Origin: Eustoma russellianum
Lineage: Eukaryota; Streptophyta; Magnoliopsida; Gentianales; Gentianaceae
DNA: 64,000 nucleotides
Reading direction: 5' to 3'
Assembly (NCBI GenBank): GCA_036186865.1
Contig: AP025065.1
Span: 13,321,192 to 13,385,191 of the forward strand
The translations under genes and the position numbers were made by a program. The notes under the pieces were generated by a model. The model ran no database searches and was not told the origin of the DNA. It saw only the letters and a program-made list of their open reading frames with translations. Below, piece by piece: positions 12,613 to 22,992 of the stretch; within the stretch, counting starts at the first letter, position 1, and each line of letters starts with the position of its first letter.

Positions 12613-13131
12613 AACCATAGAGGGGAATCCGGCGGGTAGGGCATTATGTGGCCACTACCATGCTTAAATCTCTTCCAAGTGAGTTTAATGAAAAGCTATG
12701 TGGGTAGTTGTCCTTTTTACTAATTATTTTCCCCTTTTCTTGATTAAAAATGAAATTAGGAAAAATGTTGAGTTTTCTTAGACTCATAGGGCCAAAAGTT
12801 AGTGAGAGTTGGGAAAGAATTGCCCCACTACTTAAAATTCCTTAATTGCTATTTGGGCTTGTTTTAAGAAGGCCCTTAAGATTAGCCTTCTTATAATTTT
12901 GAAAACCCTTCTAAGGCCCTTTTTATGCCTTGTGGCCGAAATTCCTTAGGCCTTTAGATGAATTGGTCATGGTCCATAACTCATGCTTGAATGATTATAA
13001 TATTTGCTTTATCAAAATATAATAAAAGAAGCACTAATAAAATTTAGAAAAATGCACTTGAAGGATGCAACTTCATCAATCCCCTTATACAAGTCTTTAA
13101 GTACAATATGACTCTTTTGTTGGGTACAACA

Positions 13132-13621
13132 ATGGAGTTAGTGGATGGAAAAATAAATTGCATGTAATTTTAATGGGGAATTCTCTTACATGGTGTAAGA
13201 GATGAAGTGATGGAAGAGGATTAAAAAGGGAGAAAAATCCTTGGGGGGAAGAAAAGAAGAGGGCTGGATGGGGAGGGTGTAAGTGGGGAAGAAAAAGTGT
13301 TTTTGCATGAAATTAGATTGGTGGTAATTTACTTTGTGTAACGGATATGACATGATGAGGTGAAAGGAAAACGAAAAATGAAAAATTGAGAGAAGAATGA
13401 GGGAGTGGACGGGTAGGGGTAGTGAAATAAAAGTGGGGTGGTGCTTTTCCTATTTCAACCTCCCTTATGTGTTATTTCCTTTTTCCTTTATTTACTTCCC
13501 TAATAAAATTTGTACCATGTATTTATTTTCATTGTTAGTTAGTCTTGTATCTATTAAGTTAATTCTTATTAGTTTTTAAGTTTTGGTTAAGGTACGTTTA
13601 CACACCTGTTATACTAGGTGG
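13132..13621. other. Unassigned non-coding stretch between two gypsy LTRs
   Basis: About 490 bases, purine-rich on the left ('gaagaaaagaagagggctgg') and T-rich on the right. I see neither a polypurine tract nor LTR-like text nor a convincing gene. It may be a remnant of the sequence that LTRs A and B inserted into. Confidence 0.4.
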
Positions 13622-14444
13622 TGTGGCGCCCCGCACCCCGGCCCTGCCGAAGTCGGTGCACCCGCCGTACTTCACTAAGGAGAGTACTAGGCGTCGTCCA
13701 TACGCATCATGATCCATGATACTAATGCATGGATTTTTTTTTGTGCTTACGCGCAATAAACAAGCGAAACCGTGGCAGAATTTAAAACTTCGAATTAAAA
13801 CGTCATCGCAATCAGTTAAAGTTTACAACCCAAATAAATCGTAGCTGAAAGCATCAAAAGTAAATTGTTTTCCCATCCCAATTACATAACACCATCATCC
13901 CTTAATGCTGGTAAGCTCGGTCTCCTAATTCTGGCCATTCTCCAACGCACTCACGGGTAGGGAACCCTAGGCTCGTCATCAATCCACTCAACTTTATCTC
14001 CTGCCACCTCTGGAGAGAAAAATAGGGTGAGTGACAATGTCACCAGCAAGTATACTATAATAATCATGAGTTAAATGGAAAGTGCGAGCAAGAACCGAAC
14101 CCCAAATAATATTTGGTTTAGAAGCATACCTGTCCTCCGACCATCATTCGATAAGGATCATCGCTTAATGTAATAAGATCTTAACTTAAGAAAAATCACC
14201 AGTCAAGCAGAATATAACATTAAGAGACTGTAACTTGTACCACAATAATCATCACTCAAAGAAGTCACACTCTAGGTTCTACAAGGTCATGCCTCTTAGT
14301 CTAAGTATCATGTGTTACTACACAATAACTCCATAAACATGACATGCATGCATATGCATATGTGATGCATCATGATGAAAAATGAGAATATGATTTTTCA
14401 TGCTTTTCTTTCAAATCATCATCGTCATAAAACAATAGAGTGTT

Positions 14445-14671
14445 CAGATCTATCTTCTCGGATCTGAGGCGGTAACTTCTTCCCTTCGAATCTATTACTC
14501 CCGGATTCGGAACGGTAACGTCATCTTACTTGCCGGGTCTATTCTCTTCCGGGCCCGCACGGTCGTTCTTCCAGATCACTTAACTCGGATCTGCTCAGGT
14601 TCATACTTCTTCAGGCCTATTATGTTCCGGGCCTGCACGGTCATTCTTTCAGATCACTTAACCCGGATCTG
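14445..14671. repeat. Array of six covarying stem-loops in LTR B
   Basis: Stems start at 14445 (CAGATC/GATCTG), 14487 (CGAATC/GATTCG), 14534 (CGGGTC/GGCCCG, one wobble), 14572 (CAGATC/GATCTG), 14612 (CAGGCC/GGCCTG) and 14650 (CAGATC/GATCTG). Spacing is 42, 47, 38, 40 and 38 bases; loops are 10-12 nt. CGGTAAC, CGGTCGT, CGGTCAT or TCAGGTTCA follow the stems. It is collinear with the array in LTR A, but individual stems have changed while still pairing. Confidence 0.7.
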
Positions 14672-16851
14672 CTCAGGTTCATACTGGCCAGTTCATACTC
14701 ACACACGGTACCGGTGGGGAAGCGTTCTTTTAAAAACACAAAAATCATCTTTTTGAAAACGCTTTTCATCTTTCTTTCACGTAAAATCCATGCCATAAAT
14801 CATGCAAGTGACGATGAATGCAATATATGACATGCAACGTGCAACGACGGCATAATGCATGACATAAACGAATGGATATGTTTCGTTGACATGCTGGAAT
14901 TTTTCCAGCTTCGTAGCATCTACTTTCTCTTAGGAATCTTCTACTAAAATGCACGTTTTAGACCCATTTAATCACATGTTCTTCTCCGTGACTGTCTTAA
15001 GTGAGTGTCATGCATGCATTGTGGAATTACAAGGTCAATATGGGACTCATTTGCTCCTTTTCGTAAAACAATGAAATCTGAATTCTGTAATGACCATACT
15101 TTACTATAAAAGTTATTGTGACCAATACTTTAATCTTTTTCTGGAAATTCCAACTCTCCAACTTAATAAACTCATTGGGCTATCATCCTATCAATTTTTA
15201 GCCCAATTTTTAATTCGCTAAGGCCCTTTTTCAGACCATGCAAAGTGTGACACAAATTCTGTCCATCCAGCATATTTCAGTTTGACCCGTTTTACTAGAA
15301 AATTAATTAAAAATAAACCACAACTTATTTTGATAAAATTCTAACTGCCATCTCTTATTTATTCATGAGGCTAGTATCATCCCGAAAATTAATGGATTTG
15401 CACATTCCTAAGGTTCATTTTTAGACTACCAAACACGTTACTTAAGTTCTGTCCAGTACAACTTTTCCAGCAGTACCAATCTCAGTAGAAAATTCATTAA
15501 AAATAAACCGTGGCTCTTTTTAAGGTGATTCCAACTCTCACATCTAACAAACACATAAAACTAATAGCATACCAAAAATAAGTGGAATTGAAGGTTCCTA
15601 AGGTCTCTTTTCTGGCTTCACAAAACAGCTAAAATTTCGGTCCAGCTCCAGAATTTCTCAGTGATCATCTATTCTTCCTAATATCCTTAGCTCACATGTT
15701 TGTCACCAACACTAAGCAACAACTTGGAGATGAACACACGCACCCTTCACATCAGCCTCATTATTTGGTGCATGCAAGAAAATGATATAACCAAGAGTAT
15801 TTTAAGCCTATCACACAACAAGATCAAATCTTGTCCCCACTTCCTTGCTATATCAACGTTTTGCATGTAAAATCACCCAACCTCCCCTTAACCCTTCCAC
15901 CGTGAGCACTTGGTCATGAATGAGAGAATCTTTAACACATCCAAGCCTAGATCAACACTTAAATATGCATAAGATCATCAAAGAACACATCTTTGGAGCA
16001 AAGTACCACTCCTACACATTTAAACGCCTAGGGCCGAATGTTTTGGCCTTGAAACTTACCATTTTACAACTAAGATTAAATCTTAGGTATTTCTAGCCAT
16101 TCATGCACACACTTTCACATCTAAACCATAAAGAGTATAGTGTACTTGCCTTGTTTGCTTACTCTTCTTGGAAAGGTGAAAAAAAGTTGAAGTCTTCCTC
16201 TCCTCTACACAAGCATTCCCACGGTGGTGGGGGAGAAAGGAAGGAACATGGTTAGTCTAGGTTTTTAACTCATCATTCCTTCAAAAAGAAGCTAAATGGC
16301 TTACCAAAAGGAGTTTGAGTAGTGTCCAAGCTTCTCTTAAGCTAGAACTCTTGAAAGCTTGAGATCCTTGAGCCTAGAGACCCATAAGGTCACGGTTTGG
16401 AGCAAAGAGAGGCACACCATGAGTTTCATCTTCATGAAAGTATAAATGTCTTCTTAGGAGGATAAGAACACTTACCTAATGTTACTTAGCTTTGGAGGAA
16501 TCCAATCCTTCTTGATGCTCCTCTTGGCCGTGAGGTTGGAAGAGAAAAAGGGAGAGAAGAAGTTCTTTTGCTCTTGAGACACCTTGGAGTGTTTGAAATC
16601 TAGGGAATGTTCAAGTGTATTTTGGGAGGAAAAACTCTTCTTCTCTTGGCTAGGTTAGCCGTTGGGTAATGAGGGTGGGGTTAGGGTTTTGCCTTAGCCC
16701 TTCAAGTTAGGTGTCTTAACCTTGGTTACCTTTGGTTAACCAAGGTTACTTTTCTACTAACTATGGTTACTTTAGGCCAACCATAGTTTCTTTTGACTAA
16801 CCATAGTTCCTTTTAGGTTTGGTTTGGTTAGTTCTCATTAACTTAGCCACC

Positions 16852-16953
16852 TTTCTTCTTAATTAGCCTCCCTCCCCCTCTCCCTCTTAATGCATCCGGC
16901 GGTTTCTTCTTAATTAGCCTCCCTCCCCTTCTCCCTCTTAATGCATCCGGCGG
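16852..16953. repeat. 51-bp tandem duplication in LTR B
   Basis: Two adjacent, nearly identical 51-base copies begin TTTCTTCTTAATTAGCC and end GCATCCGGCGG. It is a recent slip or unequal-exchange duplication with no coding content. Confidence 0.75.
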
Positions 16954-17269
16954 TTGGGGTCTTTAATGACCCCAACTAGCCTTTGTAATTTATTCTTGCC
17001 ATCCCTTTTTGTTTTTCTAAAAATAATACACATTTTATGCCATTATTTTATATTTAAATAAGGATTTTAGAAATAGCCCTTCTTGGCTATAGGCCGAAAT
17101 TCACAAAGCCATAGAGCAATTGGATCCTTTCTTGTAATACACATGGTTCTCTTCATGATATACTTATAATGATCATTGACTTAATCAATTCCAAACGCAA
17201 GCGTACATTGTCACATGTTTACTAACTCAACCTTAGGTACAAGAAGGATTCTATAGTTGGGTTACAACA

Positions 17270-17300
17270 TTCTCCCCCCCTTATTATAAGTTTCGTCCTC
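17270..17300 (-). promoter_or_regulatory. Polypurine tract region of the gypsy element
   Basis: On the minus strand a run of about nine G followed by AGA lies directly before the LTR start TGTTGTAACCC, after a TCGAGGACGAAAC motif. A purine run at the LTR edge is the plus-strand primer of reverse transcription. The 'gaggacgaa' text before it is familiar from Tekay/Del-type chromoviruses. Confidence 0.7.
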
Positions 17301-17314
17301 GAAACTTAGAAGTG

Positions 17315-19012
17315 CTAACCGAAGAGGTTAGGGTACAAATTTTTCATGTCCTCTTCTAGTTCGCAGGTAGACTCATCCAGAGAATGGTTCTTCCATTGTA
17401 TCTTAACCATTGGTATAGTTCGTTTCCTTAGCACCTTTTCCATACGATCGACTATCTTTTCTGGTTCTTCCTCGTAGGTCGTGTCAGCTTCTAGCTTCAA
17501 AGGTTGATCTTTTATGACATGACTAGGATCGTGTACATATCGTCGTAGTTGGGAGACATGAAACACGTCATGGATTTGAGATAGGGTGGGCGGTAGAGCG
17601 AGTCGATAGGCCACTTTTCCAATTCTTTCAAGAACCTCGTGTGGCCCAATAAATATTGGGCTCAACTTCCCCTTCACACCAAATCTTTTAATTCCCTTTG
17701 TTGGCGACACTTTTAGAAACACCTTTTCTCCATCTTGAAATTCTAACGGTCGCCGCTTCTTATCTGCCCAGACCTTGCTTCTATCTTGGGCCGCTTGTAA
17801 CTTTTGCTTGATAATCTTTATTTTCTCTCGGGCTTGCTCTACTAGGTCGGGTCCAGTGAGAATCTTGTCTCCTATCTCATCCCAGTAAAGAGGAGATCGG
17901 CACTTTCTTCCATAGAGTGCTTCGTATGGGGCCATTCCTATAGATCGATGGTAGCTGTTGTTATATGAAAATTCTACCAGTTTGAGACTTCGATCCCAGC
18001 TTTTCCCAAAATCGAGGGTGCAAGATCGCAGCATGTCTTCCAGTGTCTGAATAGTTCTTTCTGATTGACCATCCGTTTGGGGATGAAATGCCGAGCTCAT
18101 ATGAATTTCAGTACCCATTGCTTTCTGAAAAGCCGTCCAGAATCGTGATGTGAAGCGAGGGTCGCGATCACACACGATACTTAGGGGTACTCCGTGAAGA
18201 CTTACAATTTGTTCTACGTACATCGTAGCCAACTTTTCCATTGGAGCCTTAATTGTCATAGCTATGAAATGGGCGGACTTGGTTAGACGATCAATAACCA
18301 CCCAAATGGCATCGTAACCGTTTTTCGTTCTAGGCAGGTCAGTCACAAAATCCATTGAAATGTGATCCCATTTCCATTCGGGAACCTCGAGAGGCTGTAG
18401 CAACCCTGCGGGTTTCTGGTGTTCTGCTTTCACCTTTTGGCACACGAGATATTTTTCCACAAATTCTGCAATCTGTCTTTTCATGCCGCGCCACCAGAAT
18501 CGTTGTTTCAAATCTTGGTACATCTTGTTAGCTCCAGGGTGGATGGATAATCGCGAGCTATGTGCTTCCTTAAGAACTTCGTTCAAAATGTCTTCGTTAT
18601 TGGGTACGCACAATCTTTCTTGAAACCACAGACTGCTGTCGTCCCGAACCTTAAATTCTCCAATGGGTTTTGTCTGTACTCGATCCTTTATCTTTCTTAG
18701 GGTTTCGTCCTTTTCTTGCTCCTCTTTAATTCTATCTATTAACGAAGGAATTATCATCAATTTTGCGAGCATGCCCTCAATTGAATCGACTTCTTCTAGA
18801 TCAAATTCCTCCATGTCACGCTGCAAAGGAGGTTGGCATGGATGACTTGTTTTTCTACTTAATGCGTCCGCCACGTTATTGGCTTTTCCCGGGTGATATT
18901 GAATTGATAGGTCATAGTCCTTTATTAGCTCCAGCCATCTTCGTTGTCGCATGTTCAGCTCTTTTTGGGTGAATAAGTATTTGAGACTTTTGTGATCCGT
19001 GAATTGTGGGCA
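17315..19012 (-). pseudogene. Gypsy polyprotein remnant: RNase H end, integrase, chromodomain
   Basis: The minus-strand reading frame opens in the RNase H segment (TDHKSLKYLFTQKELNMRQRRW). The integrase zinc finger follows (the second H is in SRLSIHPG; its last Cys pair is reduced, YLVCQK for the usual CxxC), then the catalytic core with Asp in HISMDFVTDLP, Asp in SIVCDRDPRF and Glu in GQSERTIQTLEDML. The C-terminal 60 residues (EEEPEKIVDRMEKVLRKRT... to the end) look like the chromodomain-type tail of chromoviruses, which directs integration. Protease and reverse transcriptase are missing: the frame continues upstream into the tandem repeat at 19004 and then into gag. The normal protein is well over 1,000 residues, so this is a deletion derivative with no ability of its own to replicate. 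Confidence 0.85.
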
Positions 19013-19054
19013 TCTCGGTATTGTGGGCATCTCGGTATTGAGGGCATCTCGGTA
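19004..19054. repeat. Three 17-bp tandem repeats at a deletion junction
   Basis: Copies at 19004-19020, 19021-19037 and 19038-19054 share GGGCATCTCGGTATTG; the third has one change. RNase H text lies on one side and gag text on the other, so the repeat sits where protease and reverse transcriptase were lost. It looks like filler made during end joining. Confidence 0.75.
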
Positions 19055-19060
19055 TTGAGG

Positions 19061-19620
19061 CTGTATGCTGCGAGTATGGACAACATCTTCCAGTCTGAAC
19101 TCCCATCTTCCTAATTTCACGATCTGATGATGCAATCGCACGCTCTACCCTATAGCAGTTCTCCAACAGCCTTTCAAAGGTATCTGGGTGTGTACCGATC
19201 AACCAATCCCAAATCTAAGGGTTTAGACCACATCTAAACCTGGTCATCTTGATTGCATTGCCACTCGTAATCTCCAGAACATACAGTCCCAGAGTGATGA
19301 AACGCCGAAAGTACTCGGAGACTGAAACACCTGTCTCCTGTTTCAGATTATCAAATTCCTCAACTTTCTGCATTACTGGCCGAGAAGAGATAGAATATAC
19401 AAAATTACTCTACAAAGTCTGTCCATGCCACTAGCTGAGACAGAGGCTGAATATATGTTCTCCACCACTGTCTGGCTCGTTTGATCAGGAACAACCATAT
19501 AATCTGTGCCTTTACTTCATCGGGTGCGTGTATCAATCGGAAACTATCTTCAATCTCGTCTAACTATTTTTCTGCCTCATCTGGATCAGGCTCCCCTGAA
19601 AATTTGGAACTCAGTTTTAA
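19061..19620 (-). pseudogene. Broken gag of the gypsy element
   Basis: The minus strand gives gag-like text with the capsid pattern F-x-G-x-x-D-P-x-x-AE, then R-Q-W-W. It has stop codons where tryptophan and another residue are expected, and frame changes near 19390 and 19200. Fragments such as IGTHPDTFERLLENCYRVERAI belong to the same domain. It ends abruptly at 19620 against a Sirevirus LTR edge. It is non-functional. Confidence 0.65.
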
Positions 19621-19711
19621 GGCAATATATCATGCACATTTTTCTTAAGCTCGATTTTATGCACATTTAAATCATATATTTTGAAATCACTCAAACCCCT
19701 TTTTCTCTACA
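19621..19711 (-). mobile_element. Remnant of the 3' LTR of the Sirevirus element
   Basis: 91 bases match 12522-12612, the end of the solo LTR, with two differences. On the minus strand it begins TGTAGAGAAAAAGG directly after the polypurine tract. The other three kilobases of this LTR are missing, cut at the junction with gypsy gag. Confidence 0.8.
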
Positions 19712-19889
19712 ATCTCCCCCTTTTGATGATTTTCAAAATAACTTATGCACATGATTTAAATCCTATCGCTCCCCCTTCAATCATGCATAAATTCAAAATT
19801 TGAATTTTAAATTTCAAATCCGCTCCCCTTTGATTTATGCAATCAGTATCTCTCTCCCCCTTAAATCATGCTTTCTCTCCCCCTTTATT
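19712..19889 (-). promoter_or_regulatory. Five polypurine-like tracts next to the 3' LTR
   Basis: C-rich blocks near 19712-19724, 19767-19778, 19821-19832, 19849-19864 and 19874-19889 read AAGGGGGAG-like on the minus strand. The first abuts the LTR and is the likely plus-strand primer. Multiple polypurine tracts are a known hallmark of Sireviruses, which supports the lineage call. Confidence 0.75.
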
Positions 19890-19914
19890 TTGGAAAGTAA
19901 ATCAAAAGATGCAT

Positions 19915-22580
19915 GTAAATAAGGAAAGAGAATCAAATCAAAATCAGCAGAAATCGTGCCTAATTTAGAACGAAGAGATTCATACGTGGCTTGATTTAAG
20001 GCTTTTGTAAATATATCCGCTACTTGTGTTTATGTGCGTACGTGATCTATGACGATATCACCATTGTTTACGTGATCACGAAGAAAGTGATAGCGTACTT
20101 CTATATGCTTGGCCTTAGAGTGTAACACGGGGTTCTTAGACAGATTGGTGGCACTCATACTATCACAGTATATAGGAATTCTATTTACAGTAATTCCAAA
20201 GTCCGAAAGTTGTTGTTTTATCCACAACAACTGTGTGCAGCAAAGGCTAAGTGCCATGTACTCAGCCTCAGTAGTGGACAAAGCAACGTTTGCTTGCTTT
20301 TTGAAAAACCATAAAATGAGTGAGGTTCCTATAAATTGGCAAGTGCCACTCGTGTTCTTCCTATCTATTTTACAGCCACCGTAATCTGCATCAGTATAAG
20401 CATGTAAGTTAAATTCGGAATCTTTATCATACCAAATTCCTAAGGTGGGCGTGTGCTTAATATACCGGAATATTCTTTTTACCGCATTATAGTGAGACAC
20501 CTTAGGTTGACTCTGAAAACATGCACACATGCATACACTGAACATGATATCAGGCCTACTAGCAATTAAATATAACAAAGAACCAATCATAGACCGATAT
20601 AAGGCATTGTCAAAATCTTTACCATGTTCATCCTTATCCAATTTGGTGGTGACACTCATAGGGGTGTGGGATGGTTTCAAATTTTCAAAGTTGAACTTTT
20701 TAATCATGTCATTTATATAGTTAGCTTGACTTATGTGAATGCCTTTACTCGTTTGCTTAATCTGCAAGCCAAGAAAATAGTTAAGTTCACCAACCATAGA
20801 CATTTCAAATTCGGATTTCATGCAATTTTCAAAATCTTCAACAAGTCTATGTGAGGTAGAACCGAAAATAATGTCATCAACGTAGATTTGAATAATAAGT
20901 AAATCTGATTTATCTTGTTTCAAAAATAGTGTGCTATCTATAGTACCTCGTTTAAAATCATTTTCTAAAAGAAAAGTAGCAAAACGATCACACCATGCTC
21001 TAGGTGCTTGCTTTAGTCCGTATAGTGCCTTCTTTAGTTTGTACACGTGATCGGGATGTTTCAAATCTTCAAAACCAGGTGGTTGCTTCACGTATACCTC
21101 TTCTTGTATAAATCCATTTAGGAATACACTTTTTACGTCCATTTGATACAATTTGAAGTCTTTCATGCAAGCAATGGCAAGTAATAGTCGTATAGCTTCT
21201 AAACGTGCTACAGGTGCAAATGTTTCATCGTAGTCAATTCCTTCTTCTTGATTATAGCCTTGTGCTACAAGTCTAGCTTTATTCCTAACAACCTTTCCTT
21301 CTTCATTCATTTTATTCCTAAACTCCCACTTTGTGCCTATTATGGTCTTATCTTGTGGTCGAGGCACTAAATCCCATACATCATTTCTAACGAATTGATT
21401 AAGCTCATCATGCATAGCATCAATCCAAGAAGAATCACTCAAAGCATCATGCACATTTTTGGGTTCAATTTCAGAAATCATAGCATGAAATTGATTTATT
21501 TCATCCGAATTAATTCTTCTACGTGGTCGCACACCGTGAGTGATGTCGCCTATGATGAGATCATGTGGGTGATCTCTATGCCATCTTGGTTGATTATTTT
21601 CTATGTTATCATGCATTTCTAACTGATCATGCATTTCTAGTGTGTCATTCATGTCATGCATATCAAATGTACCATCATCTTCATTCAACACGGGTTTCAA
21701 TTCAAAGTCATCATCATATTCTTTATCTTTATTAATCTCACCAAATTCATTAAACTTCACATGAATAGATTCTATGATTTGTCTAGTGAGAGGATCATAA
21801 CATCTATATGCTTTTGAATTTATAGAATAACCAACAAAGATGCATTCAATTGATTTAGATTCAAATTTATCTAAATTATCTTTTGTATTCAAAACAAAAT
21901 ATTTGCATCCAAACACACGGAAATAGCCAATCTTAGGCACGCGATCATTCAATATCTCGTAAGGCGTCTTGTTTATTTTCTTTCTAATAGATAAGCGATT
22001 TTGTATGTAGCATGCACAATTTACGGCTTCTGCCCACAGAAATCTAGGCAATTTATTTTCGCATAACATAGTCCTAGCGATTTCTTGTAATGTTCGATTC
22101 TTTCTTTCTACTACTCCATTTAATTGTGGAGTTCTAGGTGGCAAAAACTCATGCTTGATTCCTTTTTCTTCGAAAAATGAAATCATATCCTTGTTTTTAA
22201 ATTCACCGCCTCTATCGCTTCTTATCTTTTTCACATTGACACCGCATTGATTTTCAAGTTGTTTGATTAATTTCGCAATCTCAATGGCACTATCATCCTT
22301 ATGTGCAAGAAATAAAGTCCAAGTATAACGAGAAAAATCATCAACAATCACGCATGCATAGTGGCGCCCACCAAGGCTTGTAGTGTGACTAGGACCAAAC
22401 AAATCAATGTGTAATAGTTCTAAGACTCTAGGCATGCTTATTTCATTCTTAGGCTTAAGTGACTCACGTGTCTGTTTCCCTTTTATGCAAGATTCACACA
22501 ACTGAAAGTTGTCTAAATCAAGTGTAGGCAATCCTCGTACTAGGTTCTTTCGTTGGAGTTTTTCTAGTGTGGAAATACCA
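19915..22580 (-). pseudogene. Sirevirus pol: integrase, reverse transcriptase, RNase H
   Basis: Open from 22531 to 20030 (833 codons). An HHCC-finger end (CESCIKGK) is followed by the integrase core with Asp in LLHIDLFGP, Asp in IRSDRGGEF and Glu in NGVVERKNRT. The copia reverse transcriptase shows GTKWEFRNK, RLVAQGYNQ, YALKQAPRAW-type text (here YGLKQAPRAW) and the catalytic IYVDDIIFGS. RNase H has YTDADYGG, TTEAEYMAL and YCDSMSA. A TAA at about 20027-20029 interrupts the frame, yet codons beyond it still read as the usual end of this protein (VADIFTKAL), so the stop is a recent loss. Upstream of 22531 a TGA at 22586-22588 breaks the pre-integrase motif. Confidence 0.9.
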
Positions 22581-22589
22581 ATGTGTCAT

Positions 22590-22992
22590 AAACGTCTATG
22601 CCATAAATTTACATTAGGTTCGTTTGACATAAAGCACTTAACTTTAGCGTCTACCATATCATCCATAGAAAGCGTAAAGATGTTACCTTCTCGTTTTCCT
22701 TTTCAAACGGTTTCTCCATTTTTATTTATTATATTGCAATAAGGGTGAGTGAAACACACATCAAAGCCATTGTCAATAAATTGGGAAATGCTAAGAAGAT
22801 TATGAGATAAGTTGCTTACCAAATAGATGTTGGAGATTTGAAGAGTGCTTGGATTTCCTATCGTATCTTTTCCGATGATCTTGCCTTCGTTGTTGTCTCC
22901 AAAGGTCACGGATCGGCCTTTTGTGACCTTCTTTAATTTTGTGAACAAGCTCGGGTCACCCGTCATGTGCCTCGAGCAGCCACTTCAAGGAA
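22590..22992 (-). pseudogene. Sirevirus protease and pre-integrase segment, disrupted at the catalytic Asp
   Basis: The frame 22966-22703 gives the copia protease after its active site (HMTGD, then LLSISQFIDNG). Just upstream the text SGCSR is legible, but the codon of the catalytic aspartate has lost one base (between 22984 and 22985), shifting the frame. A TGA at 22703-22705 and another at 22586-22588 follow. The protease of a copia element cuts Gag-Pol; here it cannot be made. Confidence 0.75.

Larger units (their letters stand above)
6052..13131 (-). mobile_element. Gypsy-type LTR A, split by a solo Sirevirus LTR
   Basis: The left piece is 6052-9563 and the right piece 12613-13131. It starts TGTAGCGCTCCGCACCCCGG, matching the start of LTR B at 13622, and ends GTTGGGTACAACA, matching the LTR B end GTTGGGTTACAACA at 17269. 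The two LTRs stay collinear throughout: hairpin array, the GTACCG(A/G)TGG stretch, repeated 'ggttacttta' blocks, and 'ggccgaaatt' near the end. Removing the inserted 3.05 kb restores about 4.0 kb of LTR. Flanks TTATC and ATGGA do not match and no polypurine tract follows, so it is a solo or rearranged LTR. The minus orientation follows LTR B, which sits next to minus-strand pol. Confidence 0.65.
13622..17269 (-). mobile_element. 3' LTR (B) of a chromovirus-type gypsy element
   Basis: It starts TGTGGCGCCCCGCACCCCGG and ends GTTGGGTTACAACA. Immediately right of it lies a C-tract (17272-17280) that is a polypurine tract on the minus strand, followed by minus-strand integrase; so this is the 3' LTR of the element to the right. 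Length is 3,648 bp, with a hairpin array (14445-14671) and 'ggttac' repeats. The matching 5' LTR is not in the window. Confidence 0.75.

Noticed and set aside
6052..13136. Complete gypsy element with LTRs A and B
   Set aside because: Both LTRs have the same orientation, but only 490 bases lie between them, with no primer site, coding sequence or polypurine tract.
13397..13579. 60-codon ORF between two LTRs
   Set aside because: Low-complexity, no motif, no promoter or splice context.
18663..19202. ORFs opposite or shifted to the gypsy integrase
   Set aside because: They are shadows of the minus-strand pol frame, plus the 17-bp triplication.
20109..21622. Plus-strand ORFs over Sirevirus pol
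   Set aside because: Antisense shadows of the reverse transcriptase and integrase; no motifs of their own.
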